This document shows, piece by piece, positions 1 through 9,312 of a DNA stretch of 64,000 nt. The notes below the pieces were generated by a model, which worked only from the letters and a program-made list of their open reading frames with translations, made no database searches and was not told the origin of the DNA. Positions within the stretch are counted from its first letter, which is position 1. Each line of letters opens with the position of its first letter. The position numbers and the translations under genes were made by a program. The stretch is from Microbulbifer halophilus (lineage in GTDB: Bacteria; Pseudomonadota; Gammaproteobacteria; Pseudomonadales; Cellvibrionaceae): positions 92,879-156,878 of the forward strand of contig NZ_JAPIVK010000006.1 in the NCBI RefSeq assembly GCF_026183675.1, written 5' to 3'.

Positions 1-486
1 GATGATCGCCACCTGCTGCACCGTGGCGAGGCGACCGCGATAGGCCGCCGGTGCCACCTCGGCGATGTAGGCCGGCGTCATCACACTGGCGGCGCCCACG
101 GCCAGGCCGCCGAGGATGCGGTAGATCACGAATTCCAGCGAGCCGGTGGCGATACCGGAGCCCCAGGCGGAGACAACAAAGCAGATTGCCGAGACCACGA
201 GCAGCGTCTTGCGACCGAACCTGTCCGCCAGGGAGCCGGCAAAAAAGGCGCCGCCGGCGCAGCCCAGCAACATGGAGGCGACATTGAAGCCGGTGCCGGC
301 GCTGTCGGAGTTGAACGCGGCCTGCAGGCCGTCGACGGTGCCGTTGATTACACCGCTGTCGAAGCCGAACAGGAAACCACCGAGGGTGGCCACGATGCTG
401 ATGGCGATCACCATTACATGGTTGGTTTCGGATTGCGCGGCCGTGGGCGCATCGCCCAGTACGGCGCTATCGGTCGTGGGATTCAT
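1..486 (-). CDS. Sugar porter-family MFS transporter, N-terminal part (cut by window edge)
   Basis: Reading the minus strand from the ATG at 486 gives 162 codons open to the window edge, so the C-terminal two thirds are missing. The visible part has a hydrophilic start, then a first membrane segment containing LFGFDSGVINGT. It continues with the loop DRFGRK between helices 2 and 3 and the stretch PAYIAEVAPAAYRGRLATVQ. These are classic marks of the sugar porter family (XylE/GalP/glucose-type H+ symporters) in the inner membrane. The gene faces away from the LacI gene, and a perfect LacI-type palindrome lies 173 bp upstream, so sugar-dependent repression is likely. The substrate cannot be told from this fragment. 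Confidence 0.88.
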   Translation of the reverse strand, partial: MNPTTDSAVLGDAPTAAQSETNHVMVIAISIVATLGGFLFGFDSGVINGTVDGLQAAFNSDSAGTGFNVASMLLGCAGGAFFAGSLADRFGRKTLLVVSAICFVVSAWGSGIATGSLEFVIYRILGGLAVGAASVMTPAYIAEVAPAAYRGRLATVQQVAII

Positions 487-807
487 CTTGTTATTCCCTC
501 ACTCACTGTAGCGGCCGCCGTGCGGCCGGTGTTTATTGTTATCGACGCGGTCTTTGAGAAATCGTTTTAGCAACTAGTGGGCCGCGCGTGAAGCTCTGCA
601 ACAGAGGGCACAGCCAAAACCGCATCGCCGCCCCATTTATACAATTTCCGGCGCATGTATGTAAACGTTTACATCCAGTTGACGGAAAAACCCGAGTCAT
701 TACACCCGCAACAGCCTGCCCTGCAGGCGATGGCAGGCGGCGGTTTTGGCGCGGGCAGCGGCCGCGACGGTGCGCGCGGCGCATCCTGCCCGCCCGCGCA
801 TTGCCGC
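487..807. other. Intergenic: porter promoter region with operator and repeat end
   Basis: No gene is seen here. The stretch holds a LacI-type operator (659-674) and, at 573-606, one end of a dispersed repeat that begins ACTAGTGGGCCGC. That repeat recurs at 48372 and at 63942. Confidence 0.6.
659..674. promoter_or_regulatory. LacI-family operator (perfect palindrome)
   Basis: ATGTAAACGTTTACAT is a perfect 16-bp palindrome with the central CG typical of LacI/GalR-family operators. It lies between the lacI-type gene and the porter, upstream of the porter start. The same 14-bp core recurs at 1952-1965, on the other side of the regulator gene. Confidence 0.8.
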
Positions 808-1845
808 TCACTCCGCCGGCGGCGCCGCGGTGGAGCTGCGCAGCACCAGCCGGTGCGGCACCACCTCCGGCTCGGCGCCGATATCGCCGCCGAGCATGGC
901 GCGGCACAGGCGCTCCATGGTGTGCTCGCCGATCTCCTCGGCGGGCTGGGCCACGGTGGTCAGCGGCGGCGAGGCAGTGGCGGCATAGCGCACATCGTCG
1001 AAGCCGACGATGGAAATATCCGCGGGTATTGCCAGGCCGTTGGCGCGGATCTCGTGCATGGCGCCGAGCGCCATTTCGTCGGTGGCACAGAAAATGGCCG
1101 TCGGGCGCGGCCGCTGCGCCAGCAGCTCCCGCACCGCGCGCCGGGCGCCATCGATGCTCAGGTCGCCCTCCAGTACCCAGCCGTCATCCACCGCCAGCCC
1201 GGCATCTGCCATGGCACCCCGATAGCCGCGCTCGCGATCGCTGGTGAGCAGCGAGTCGCGTGCACCGGAAATGAATGCGATGCGCCGGTGACCGAGGCCG
1301 ATCAGGTGTCGGGAGGCCTCGCGGGCGGCGCCGACGTTGTCCACACGCACGCTGGGAAAATGGCTCAGTTGCGGTGTCACTGTCTCACAGCCGATCACCA
1401 CCGGCGGCACGGTGCCATCCGGGCGACGCTCCAGGGCGCTGCTGCCGGCCCCGCCGTCGCGCATGAACGGCGAGATACTGGCCAGCAGGATGATACCGTC
1501 CGCCTGCTTGGAGAAGACCATATCGGCGTACTCGTTGAAACCCTCGGTGTTGAACTGGGTTTCGCTGATCAGGATGCTGTAGCCCTCGCGCCGCGCCACG
1601 CGCCAGATACCGCGCATCACGCCGGAGAAAAACGGATCGCCCACCTCCGGCAGCACCACCATCACCAGGCTGGTCTTGCCGCGGCGAAAATTGCGCGCGA
1701 GGGCATTGCGCGAGAAGCCGGTCTTCTCGATTGCCGCCTGCACCTTGAGGCGGGTCTTCTCCCGCACATGTTCGGGGCTGTTCAGATAGCGGGAGACCGT
1801 GGCGATGGAAACGCCGGCTTCTTTGGCAACTTGTTTGATCGACAC
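808..1845 (-). CDS. LacI/GalR-family transcriptional repressor
   Basis: The protein has 345 residues, normal for the family. The N-terminus (about 1-50) is a typical LacI helix-turn-helix with SIKQVAKEAGVSIATVSRYL and the hinge region after it. Residues from about 60 on form a periplasmic-binding-protein-like sugar-sensing domain (LVMVVLPEVGDPFFSGVMRG, SADGIILL-type segment, IVGFDDVRYA). It sits between a sugar porter and a divergent SDR gene. TGTAAACGTTTACA palindromes occur in both flanking intergenic regions, which suggests autoregulation and local control of this carbohydrate unit. The inducer is unknown. Confidence 0.93.
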   Translation of the reverse strand: MSIKQVAKEAGVSIATVSRYLNSPEHVREKTRLKVQAAIEKTGFSRNALARNFRRGKTSLVMVVLPEVGDPFFSGVMRGIWRVARREGYSILISETQFNTEGFNEYADMVFSKQADGIILLASISPFMRDGGAGSSALERRPDGTVPPVVIGCETVTPQLSHFPSVRVDNVGAAREASRHLIGLGHRRIAFISGARDSLLTSDRERGYRGAMADAGLAVDDGWVLEGDLSIDGARRAVRELLAQRPRPTAIFCATDEMALGAMHEIRANGLAIPADISIVGFDDVRYAATASPPLTTVAQPAEEIGEHTMERLCRAMLGGDIGAEPEVVPHRLVLRSSTAAPPAE

Positions 1846-1885
1846 CTGTGATTTCCTGTGCGAGAGACTTCCGGTCGGGAGTGTA

Positions 1886-1899
1886 TGGTAACGTTTTCA
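1886..1899. promoter_or_regulatory. Degenerate LacI-type operator half-match
   Basis: TGGTAACGTTTTCA resembles the perfect sites at 660-673 and 1952-1965, keeping TG, the central AACGTT and CA. It lies 41 bp upstream of the lacI-type start, where it could serve autoregulation. Confidence 0.45.
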
Positions 1900-1951
1900 G
1901 CGATATTCATCTCACCGGCGCGCCACTATTACTGCCACGACTCACCTCAAT

Positions 1952-1965
1952 TGTAAACGTTTACA
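1952..1965. promoter_or_regulatory. LacI-family operator in the divergent lacI/SDR promoter region
   Basis: TGTAAACGTTTACA is a perfect 14-bp palindrome identical to the core at 660-673. It sits between the divergent regulator and SDR genes, with a weaker look-alike (TGGTAGCGTTCACA) just after it at 1971-1984. Binding here could repress both directions. Confidence 0.8.
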
Positions 1966-2066
1966 TAAAATGGTAGCGTTCACACCAGTTAGGTTTTTCC
2001 TATTTGTTTTGTTGTCCCGGCGGGAGTTTTGCCGGGCAAATCGGCTGTACGGATAGAGATCGCAGT

Positions 2067-2888
2067 ATGAAGAACAACAAGCTGGCGGTAGTCACTGGCG
2101 GTACTACCGGCATCGGCAGGGGTATAGCCCTGCACCTGGCCCGGGCGGGCTGGGATATCGCGGTAAACAACCTGCGCGACGACGTCGAAGCGCGGCAACT
2201 GGTAGCGGAAATCGAGTCACTGGGTCGCGAGGTTCTGTTTGCCCACTGCGATGTAGGTGACAGTAGAGAGGTAGACGCCTTTTACCGCCAGGTGGTGGAA
2301 CACTTCAATCGGGTGCCCGAGCTGTTGGTAAACAACGCCGGCGTGCAGACCTGGGCACCGCTGCTGGAACTGTCCGAAGAGGACTGGGACAAGGTGATCC
2401 GCACCAATCTGAAGGGCTGCTTCCTCAATACCCAGCGCGCCGCGCGGCTGATGATCGAGAGCGGTGTGCGCGGCGCCATCGTCAATATCGGCTCCGGCTG
2501 CAACAAGCTCGCCTTCCCCAACCTCGTCGACTACGCCGCCAGCAAGGGCGGTATCGAAGTGTTCACCAAGACCTCGGCGGTCGAGCTGGGGGAATACGGT
2601 ATCCGCGTCAACTGTGTGGCGCCGGGGGGTGTACTGACCGAGCGCACTGAACGCGAGGCCCCGGACTACGCCGGCAGCTGGGCGGCAATCACACCGCTGG
2701 GGCGCGTCGGCTACACCGAGGATATCGCGCGCGCCGTGGAATTCCTCGCCGACGAAAAGGCCTCATTTATCAGCGGCCAGACCCTCTGGGTAGATGGCGG
2801 CGCTTTCAGCAAGGCCAACTGGCCCTACCCTTCCAGGGAGGATGTCAGCGTCTCCGGCAGCACTTCCACCGTTTCCGCGCAGAGCTGA
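2067..2888 (+). CDS. SDR-family NAD(P)-dependent oxidoreductase
   Basis: This is a 273-residue classical short-chain dehydrogenase. It has the cofactor motif TGGTTGIGRG near residue 12, NNAGV, a catalytic Ser in the IVNIGSG strand, and the YxxxK pair in DYAASKGG. The C-terminal part ends with the usual ISGQTLWVDGG. The ATG at 2067 is preferred over the in-frame ATG at 2004, because the Rossmann strand begins a few residues after it and the upstream extension is uncharacteristic. Next to a sugar porter and LacI regulator it probably oxidises a sugar or sugar-derived alcohol, of the glucose-1-dehydrogenase or FabG-like type. The exact substrate is not determinable. Confidence 0.88.
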   Translation: MKNNKLAVVTGGTTGIGRGIALHLARAGWDIAVNNLRDDVEARQLVAEIESLGREVLFAHCDVGDSREVDAFYRQVVEHFNRVPELLVNNAGVQTWAPLLELSEEDWDKVIRTNLKGCFLNTQRAARLMIESGVRGAIVNIGSGCNKLAFPNLVDYAASKGGIEVFTKTSAVELGEYGIRVNCVAPGGVLTERTEREAPDYAGSWAAITPLGRVGYTEDIARAVEFLADEKASFISGQTLWVDGGAFSKANWPYPSREDVSVSGSTSTVSAQS

Positions 2889-2929
2889 TAGCGCACCCTC
2901 CCCCCGGCGGTACAACCCTGTTTCCGCCC

Positions 2930-3045
2930 CGGGCTGATCGCCTGCCGGGCGGGCTCCTACTGGCTGTATCCGGATCGAAACTTCGGCCGCTCCAAGACAG
3001 GGACCGCGGAGCGGCGCCCCCTCCCGACTCCCGAAAACTCGAGTG
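2930..3045. repeat. Degenerate copy of the ACTCAAGTTTCGGG repeat family
   Basis: The stretch ends with GACTCCCGAAAACTCGAGT, close to the terminal sequence of the palindromic element at 50342-50516. The preceding bases include a short inverted repeat around GACAGGGACCGCGGAGCGG. Nothing here looks coding. It is a weak, decayed match. Confidence 0.35.
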
Positions 3046-3057
3046 CGAGACGCCCCA

Positions 3058-4617
3058 TCAGACAGCTTGCGGATCGGCCTCCAGCTGCTCACTCTCCGGC
3101 TGCGCCACCCGCAGTGCAGCCACCGCCGCCAACAGCCAACTGGCACCGCCGATCATCAGCGCATAGATCGCCTCACCGTCGAAGAACTGCTTGAGCAGAA
3201 AGCCGAGAATACTCGCCGCCAGAAGCTGTGGAATCACGATAAAGCCGTTGAAGATGCCCATGAAGACACCCATCTTGCGGTGCGGCACAGCACTGGACAG
3301 CATCGCGTAGGGCAGCGACAGGATCGACGCCCAGGCAAAACCGACCCCCACCATCGGCAGCAGCAGCCAACGCGGATCGGCGATAAAGAAGAAAGACAGA
3401 AGACCAACGGCACCCAGGCACAGGTTGATGCAGTGGGCCCCGCGCAGGCCGGTACGTTTCGCGATCAACGGAATCAACAGCGCCGCAATCGCGGCGAAGC
3501 CGTTGTAGGCGGCGAACAGGATACCCGCCCAGTCGGCGCCGTCGTTGTAGGCTTTTGAGGTCACATCGCTGCTGCCGAAGTGGAAGCTGCTCACCGCCGC
3601 GGTGGTATAGATCCACATCGCAAACAGCGCGAACCAGGAGAAGAACTGCACCAGCGCCAGCTGCTTCATTGCCACCGGCATGCGGTAGATATTGGACACT
3701 ATCTCATCCAGCGCATTGAAGCGCCCTCTGCGCAGCCACTGGGCCAGCAACTGCAGCAGCCCCAGGCCGCCGATCAGGCCGCTAAAAATATACAGCTGCG
3801 GATCCAGCCCCCAGTGCCATACCGCCGCCGAAATCAGCGCGCCGGCAATGGTGAACCCCAGCCCCAGGGCCCGGTAGCGCGCGGGCGACGGCGCCGCCTC
3901 TTCCTCGCCCTCCTGCTCGGGTTCTGCCGCGGCGAAGTCATCCAGCTGCTGCGGGCTGTACTCGCGGGTCTTCAACACGCTCCATAGCACCGCCAGCAGA
4001 AACACTGCGCCGCCCACATAGAAAGACAGCTTCACCGAATCCGGAATCGCGCCCTCGGCCGCAGTGTTGGAGACACCGAACCAGTTGCTCAGCATCCACG
4101 GCAGCGCCGAGGCCACTACCGAACTGATGCCGATAAAAAAACTCTGCAGCGAATAGCCGAAGGCCCGCTGCTTCTGCGGCAGCATATCCCCCACCAGCGC
4201 ACGGAAGGGTTCCATGGACACATTGATGGAGGCATCCATGACCCACAGCATGCCGGCGGCAATCCACAGGGTGGGCGAGTTGGGCATGAAGATGATGGCA
4301 ATGGAGGACAGCACCGCCCCGGCCAGGAAGAAGGGACGGCGGCGCCCCAGCGGCGTCCAGGTGCGATCGCTGAAGTAGCCGATCACCGGCTGCACCAGCA
4401 GGCCGGTCAGCGGTGCGGCGATCCAGAGTACCGGGATATCCTCGATATCCGCCCCCAGAGTCTGGAAGATACGGCTGACATTGGCGTTCTGCAGCGCAAA
4501 ACCGAACTGGATGCCGAGAAAGCCGAAACACATATTCCAGATCTGCCAGAAGCTGAGCTGGGGCTTCTGTCGCGGGGACGAAGGGGAAGCTGCTTGAGAC
4601 TGAGACATGGGGATCAC
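3058..4617 (-). CDS. MFS maltose/maltodextrin-type permease (SLC45/GPH-like)
   Basis: The protein is a 519-residue polytopic inner-membrane carrier. The start LSFWQIWNMCFGFLGIQFGFALQNANVSRIFQ and the loop SDRTWTPLGRRRPFFLAG (RTxTxLGRRRPF) are characteristic of the GPH/SLC45-like MFS sugar symporters found in proteobacterial maltose loci. A charged central loop (about 220-250) separates the two halves. It is divergent from a GH13/GH31/GH13 gene run, so its likely job is importing maltose or short maltodextrins from the periplasm after outer-membrane uptake by the receptor at 23020-25803. An alternative start is the Met three codons in. Confidence 0.88.
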   Translation of the reverse strand: MIPMSQSQAASPSSPRQKPQLSFWQIWNMCFGFLGIQFGFALQNANVSRIFQTLGADIEDIPVLWIAAPLTGLLVQPVIGYFSDRTWTPLGRRRPFFLAGAVLSSIAIIFMPNSPTLWIAAGMLWVMDASINVSMEPFRALVGDMLPQKQRAFGYSLQSFFIGISSVVASALPWMLSNWFGVSNTAAEGAIPDSVKLSFYVGGAVFLLAVLWSVLKTREYSPQQLDDFAAAEPEQEGEEEAAPSPARYRALGLGFTIAGALISAAVWHWGLDPQLYIFSGLIGGLGLLQLLAQWLRRGRFNALDEIVSNIYRMPVAMKQLALVQFFSWFALFAMWIYTTAAVSSFHFGSSDVTSKAYNDGADWAGILFAAYNGFAAIAALLIPLIAKRTGLRGAHCINLCLGAVGLLSFFFIADPRWLLLPMVGVGFAWASILSLPYAMLSSAVPHRKMGVFMGIFNGFIVIPQLLAASILGFLLKQFFDGEAIYALMIGGASWLLAAVAALRVAQPESEQLEADPQAV

Positions 4618-4775
4618 CGCTGAAACTGTTTATGGTTATCGGGCCATCCTGACACGGCGGTCCGGCGCGGCCATCCTCCCCCGAGGGGGTGGATGCTGCC
4701 AGCGCTCACTGCACTAACATGAAGCTGCCCTGAGCGGCGCTCGATCCCACAATAAATAAAGGCCCGGTCCGCACC

Positions 4776-6701
4776 ATGATCCCGAACTCCCTTCGCCGCC
4801 CGACCCGCCGGCTATCAGCGGTCGATGGCACCATATTCTACCATGCTCGCAGAGTATGTAAGTACCTACTCGCAAGCCTGTTGACCTGCCTACCGCTGGC
4901 GGCCCCCGCCGAGTCCATCGACCGTGTCGAACCACCTTTCTGGTGGACGGGCATGGCCGAGGAAGAACTGCAGCTGATGGTCCACGGCCGCGATATCGCC
5001 GGCCTCGAACCGTCGGTCACCTACCCCGGGGTCACCCTGCTGGGAACCGAGACCACCGGCAACGACAACTACCTGTTCATCAACCTGCGCCTGGCGCCGG
5101 ACACCGAGCCCGGTCGCCTGGAGATCGCCCTGCGCGACAGCGGCGAGGCGCGGGCGACAATCGAATACCCGCTGAAAGCGCGGGCTCCCGGTTCCGCCGA
5201 CCGCCGCGGCTTCGATGCCACCGACGCCATCTACCTGGTCACCCCGGACCGCTTCGCCAACGGCGATACCGCCAACGACAGCACCGCCGACACCCTCGAG
5301 GAAGCGGACCGCGACAACCCCGGCGGCCGCCACGGCGGCGATATCGCCGGTATGCGCAAACACCTGGACTATATCGCCGATATGGGCTTTACCCAGGTGT
5401 GGCCCAACCCGCTGGTGGAAAATGACCAGCCGGCCTACTCCTACCACGGCTACTCCGCCACCGACTTCTACCGCGTGGACCCGCGCTTCGGCAGCAATGA
5501 AGATTTCCGCGAATTCGTCGACGCGGCCCGCAAACGGGGCATCGGCGTGATCCAGGACATGGTGCTCAACCATATCGGCAACGGCCACTGGTGGCTGCGC
5601 GACCTGCCCGCCGCGAGCTGGCTGAACGGCGACGGCACCGACAAGGGCGAGTACACACTCACCAACCACAGCCGCACCACACTGGTGGACCCGCACGCGA
5701 GTGACAGCGACCGCGCGGCCTTCGTACAGGGCTGGTTCGTGGACTCGATGCCGGACCTGAACCAACGCAACCCGCTGCTGGCCAACTACCTGGTCCAGAA
5801 CAGCATCTGGTGGATCGAGTACGCCGGCCTGTCCGGTATCCGCGCCGACACCTACGCCTATTCCGACGGCGACTTCCTGCAGCAGTGGGCGGCACGCATC
5901 CACCGGGAGTACCCGGATTTCAATATCGTCGGCGAGGAGTGGACCCGCAACCCGGCGCTGGTGGCCCACTGGCAGCGCGGCGAAGGCGCACAGGTCAGCG
6001 GCGGCCGCCTGAAAAGCATGATGGACTTCCCGCTGCACTACGCACTGCGCGAGGGGCTGGCCGAGGAGGACAGCTGGGACAGCGGACTCACGACCCTGTA
6101 CGAGTCCCTGGCCAACGACTTCCTCTACCCGCAGCCGCAGCAGCTGGTGATCTTCGGCGGCAACCACGACACCAGCCGCCTGTTCAGCCAGCTCAATGAC
6201 GACCCCGCGCTGTTCAGGATGGCGATTGCCTACCTGGCCACGATGCGCGGCATCCCGCAGTTTTTCTACGGCGACGAAGTACTGATGGAAAGCCCAAAGG
6301 AACGCAACGACGGTATCGTGCGCAGTGACTTTCCCGGCGGCTGGGCCGGCGACGATAGCGATGCGTTTACCGGCAAAGGCCTGGGCGGGCACCAACAGCA
6401 GGCGCAGGAGACCGTGCGCAAATTGTTCCGGTGGCGCCGGCAGGCGCCGGTGATACACAGCGGCAGACTGAAGCACTTCTCGCCGCGGGAGAACACCTAC
6501 GTTTATTTCCGCTACAACGATAAAGATGCCGTCATGGTGGCGATCAACAAGGGCAACGAACCCTATCGGCTGCCGCAGGCGCGCTTTGCGGAAGCGCTCG
6601 GTGACAGCACAGGGGGCGTCGACGTACTGACCGGCGAGCGCCATGCGCTGGAGCAACTGGAGATTCCGGCGCGGGATGTGCTGGTGCTGGAACTGGATTG
6701 A
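4776..6701 (+). CDS. GH13 cyclomaltodextrinase/neopullulanase-type enzyme, exported
   Basis: The 641-residue protein begins with a positively charged stretch and a hydrophobic signal (YLLASLLTCLPLAAPAES). An N-terminal beta-domain (about 48-135) follows, as in bacterial cyclomaltodextrinases such as SusA-like enzymes. The catalytic barrel shows DMVLNH (region I) and GIRADTYAY with nucleophile D358. It also has GEEW with acid/base E387 and GGNHDTSR with D465. The C-terminal beta-domain covers about 550-641. It would cleave maltodextrins, cyclodextrins or pullulan in the periplasm. It is the first gene of a run with the GH31 and GH13 genes behind it and diverges from the MFS permease. The start is somewhat uncertain because the N-region is long. 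Confidence 0.9.
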   Translation: MIPNSLRRPTRRLSAVDGTIFYHARRVCKYLLASLLTCLPLAAPAESIDRVEPPFWWTGMAEEELQLMVHGRDIAGLEPSVTYPGVTLLGTETTGNDNYLFINLRLAPDTEPGRLEIALRDSGEARATIEYPLKARAPGSADRRGFDATDAIYLVTPDRFANGDTANDSTADTLEEADRDNPGGRHGGDIAGMRKHLDYIADMGFTQVWPNPLVENDQPAYSYHGYSATDFYRVDPRFGSNEDFREFVDAARKRGIGVIQDMVLNHIGNGHWWLRDLPAASWLNGDGTDKGEYTLTNHSRTTLVDPHASDSDRAAFVQGWFVDSMPDLNQRNPLLANYLVQNSIWWIEYAGLSGIRADTYAYSDGDFLQQWAARIHREYPDFNIVGEEWTRNPALVAHWQRGEGAQVSGGRLKSMMDFPLHYALREGLAEEDSWDSGLTTLYESLANDFLYPQPQQLVIFGGNHDTSRLFSQLNDDPALFRMAIAYLATMRGIPQFFYGDEVLMESPKERNDGIVRSDFPGGWAGDDSDAFTGKGLGGHQQQAQETVRKLFRWRRQAPVIHSGRLKHFSPRENTYVYFRYNDKDAVMVAINKGNEPYRLPQARFAEALGDSTGGVDVLTGERHALEQLEIPARDVLVLELD

Positions 6702-6724
6702 TGGGCACCAATCGGGACGGAACC

Positions 6725-6751
6725 TGCAGGGTGCGCCCTGCGCACCCTGCA
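6725..6751. repeat. Perfect inverted repeat between GH13 and GH31 genes
   Basis: TGCAGGGTGCG and its exact complement CGCACCCTGCA surround a 5-base spacer (CCCTG), giving an 11-bp stem. It sits in the short gap between two co-oriented genes and has no T-run, so it looks like a dispersed repeat or mRNA processing hairpin rather than a terminator. Confidence 0.65.
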
Positions 6752-6775
6752 AAACAGACAAGATGTAAAAGAGCG

Positions 6776-9214
6776 ATGACAAACCGAAATACCCTGCTGC
6801 GCGGTTTCGCGCTTGTTTTCCTGTTCTATACCGGCCTCGCCAGCGCCGGCGAAACACGCGAGTACCGGAGCCACCAGCTGGATTCGGGCGCACTGACCAT
6901 CGCCCTCAGCGACGGCAGCGTTACCCTGACGCCACTCAACGACGCCGCACTGGAAGTGCACTACCAGCGCGACGGCCTGAAACAGCTGCCCTCCTTCGCC
7001 ATCGATAGTGACCGGCCGCAGCGCACTGCCGCGGCAAAACTCACGGAGGGGCGGGACAGACTGGCCTACAGCCTGCCCGGCCTCACCGCCCTGATCCACA
7101 AATCCCCGTTCCGCATCGAATACCTCCGCCGCGGGCGGCTGCTGGTCGGTGAGGAAAGCGGCTTTTTCGGTACCGAAACCCTGCGCGGTTTCCGCTTCTC
7201 GCTACAGCCGCAGGAGAAACTGCTCGGCGGCGGCGAGCGGGTGCTGGGCATGGACCGCCGCGGCCAGCGCCTGCCGCTCTACAACAAGGCCCACTACGGC
7301 TACACCACCGAATCGAAGCAGATGTACTTCGGCCTGCCGGCGGTCATGAGCAGCAACAAATACCTGTTGCTGTTCGACAACAGCGCCAGCGGCGCCATGG
7401 ACCTGGGCGCCGCTGAGGAGGACGTGTTGCAGTTCGAGGCCGCAGCCGGCCGCACCAGCTATATCGTCGTCTCCGGGGACAGCTACCCGGGGCTGATCGA
7501 ACACTATGTCGACGTAACCGGCCGCCAACCGCTGCCACCGCGCTGGGCACTGGGCAATTTCGCCTCCCGCTTCGGCTACCGCACAGAGAAAGAAGTGCGG
7601 CATACGGTGGAGAAGTTCGCCGATGAGGATTTCCCGCTGGACGCGCTGGTGCTGGACCTCTACTGGTTCGGCCCCGATGTCAAAGGCCATATGGGCAACC
7701 TGGCCTGGGACAGGAACGCTTTTCCCGAGCCGGAGAAAATGCTGGCCGACCTGAAGGAGCGCGGTATCCAGACCATCCTGGTTACCGAACCCTTTGTGCT
7801 GACCAGCTCCAGACGCTGGGACCAGGCCGTGGCCGCAAACGCGCTGGCGAAAAACCTGGCCGGCGAGCCCAAGCGCTTCGACTTCTTTTTTGGCAACACC
7901 GGCCTGGTGGATGTATTTTCCGAAGACGGCCGCGACTGGTTCTGGAATATCTACGACGGCCTCTACCGGCAGGGCGTAGCCGGCTGGTGGGGCGACCTGG
8001 GCGAACCGGAAGTGCACCCGGCCGACACAGTGCACGCCATCGGCACCGCAGACGAAATCCACAATGCCTACGGCCACCGCTGGGCACAGCTACTGTTCGA
8101 GCGGCAGAAAGAAAACTATCCCGAGCGACGCCCGTTCATCATGATGCGCGCCGGTTTCGCCGGCTCCCAGCGTTACGGCATGATTCCCTGGACCGGCGAC
8201 GTGGCCCGCGACTGGGGCGGTCTTAAGCCGCAGGTGGAGCTGTCGCTGCAGATGGGCCTGCTGGGTTTCGGCTACACCCACTCCGACCTGGGCGGCTTTG
8301 CCGGCGGCGAGGAATTCGATCGCGAGATGTATATCCGCTGGCTGCAGTACGGCGTCTTCCAACCGGTCTACCGCCCGCACGCACAGGAGGAGATTGCCCC
8401 GGAACCGGTATTCCACGACCGCAGGACCCGCGACATAGTCCGCGACTACATCAAGCTGCGCTACCGCCTGCTGCCCTACAACTACACCCTGGCCTTCGAA
8501 AACAGCCAGACCGGCATGCCGCTGATGCGCCCGCTGTTTTTCGAGAACGAAAAAGAGATCGAGCTGATCGATTACAAGGACGCCTACCTCTGGGGCGACG
8601 ACTTCCTGGTGGCACCGGTAACCGACTCCGGCGTCACGGAGGTTACTGTAAAACTGCCCGGCGGCGTCTGGTTCGATTACTGGAGCGACGAGCCGTACAG
8701 CGGCGACACGGCACAGGTGGATGTGGACCTCGAAACCATCCCGGTACTGGTACGCGCCGGCGCCTTTATCCCGACCGTCGACCATCTCGACAATACCCGC
8801 GATTACTCCAGCGAAACACTGAACCTGGACTACTACGCCCACCCGACCGCGGCCAGCTCCAGCGGCCGCATCTACGAAGACGACGGCCAGACCGTCGACG
8901 CCTACGGCCGCGGCGAATACCAGATGCTCGAGTTCAACGCCGAGCGCAGCGCCGATGGAATCGACTTCAGCTTTACCAGCGAGGGCGACGGCTACGATGG
9001 CGCACCGGAAGAACGCCATATTCGCCTGAATATCCACAACTGGAAACCGGCTCCGGCAAGCGTTTCCGTCGACGGACAGCAACTCCGGATACTGGAGCGC
9101 GAAAGCGATTTCGAGAAAGCCACCCGAGGCGCCTGGCTGGAAAAATCCAGCGGGCAGTTGCATATCAAATTCAACTGGCGCGGCAGGCCGCTGGAGCTGG
9201 CCGTCCGGCATTGA
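6776..9214 (+). CDS. GH31 alpha-glucosidase, exported
   Basis: The 812-residue enzyme starts at the ATG at 6776. An in-frame ATG at 6698 overlaps the previous stop, but the signal peptide (LLRGFALVFLFYTGLASA) begins right after 6776. A beta-sandwich N-domain precedes the catalytic barrel. The barrel carries LDLYWFGPD, the nucleophile motif GWWGDLGEPE (D407) and the acid/base region WTGDVARDWGG (D475). Two C-terminal beta-domains follow. It would release glucose from non-reducing ends of maltodextrins in the periplasm, feeding the MFS permease and glucokinase. It lies in the same transcriptional direction as the flanking GH13 genes. Confidence 0.93.
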   Translation: MTNRNTLLRGFALVFLFYTGLASAGETREYRSHQLDSGALTIALSDGSVTLTPLNDAALEVHYQRDGLKQLPSFAIDSDRPQRTAAAKLTEGRDRLAYSLPGLTALIHKSPFRIEYLRRGRLLVGEESGFFGTETLRGFRFSLQPQEKLLGGGERVLGMDRRGQRLPLYNKAHYGYTTESKQMYFGLPAVMSSNKYLLLFDNSASGAMDLGAAEEDVLQFEAAAGRTSYIVVSGDSYPGLIEHYVDVTGRQPLPPRWALGNFASRFGYRTEKEVRHTVEKFADEDFPLDALVLDLYWFGPDVKGHMGNLAWDRNAFPEPEKMLADLKERGIQTILVTEPFVLTSSRRWDQAVAANALAKNLAGEPKRFDFFFGNTGLVDVFSEDGRDWFWNIYDGLYRQGVAGWWGDLGEPEVHPADTVHAIGTADEIHNAYGHRWAQLLFERQKENYPERRPFIMMRAGFAGSQRYGMIPWTGDVARDWGGLKPQVELSLQMGLLGFGYTHSDLGGFAGGEEFDREMYIRWLQYGVFQPVYRPHAQEEIAPEPVFHDRRTRDIVRDYIKLRYRLLPYNYTLAFENSQTGMPLMRPLFFENEKEIELIDYKDAYLWGDDFLVAPVTDSGVTEVTVKLPGGVWFDYWSDEPYSGDTAQVDVDLETIPVLVRAGAFIPTVDHLDNTRDYSSETLNLDYYAHPTAASSSGRIYEDDGQTVDAYGRGEYQMLEFNAERSADGIDFSFTSEGDGYDGAPEERHIRLNIHNWKPAPASVSVDGQQLRILERESDFEKATRGAWLEKSSGQLHIKFNWRGRPLELAVRH

Positions 9215-9223
9215 ATACAGGCC

Positions 9224-9263
9224 GTAGGATGGGCAAAGGAGCGCAGCGACGCGCCCATCCTAC
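9224..9263. repeat. REP-like inverted repeat
   Basis: GTAGGATGGGC and GCCCATCCTAC form an exact 11-bp inverted repeat around a GC-rich spacer. This type of GTAGG...CCTAC element is commonly dispersed in gammaproteobacterial genomes. It lies between the GH31 and the next GH13 gene. Confidence 0.7.
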
Positions 9264-9312
9264 AAAACGCACCGCACTGCCGTAGGAGCAGAATTCAAGG
9301 GCACAATTACCA

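Noticed and set aside
4890..6893. Long open frame (667 codons) on the minus strand opposite the first GH13 gene
   Set aside because: It is antisense to a clear GH13 enzyme, has no family pattern, and arises from GC-rich codon bias on the other strand.
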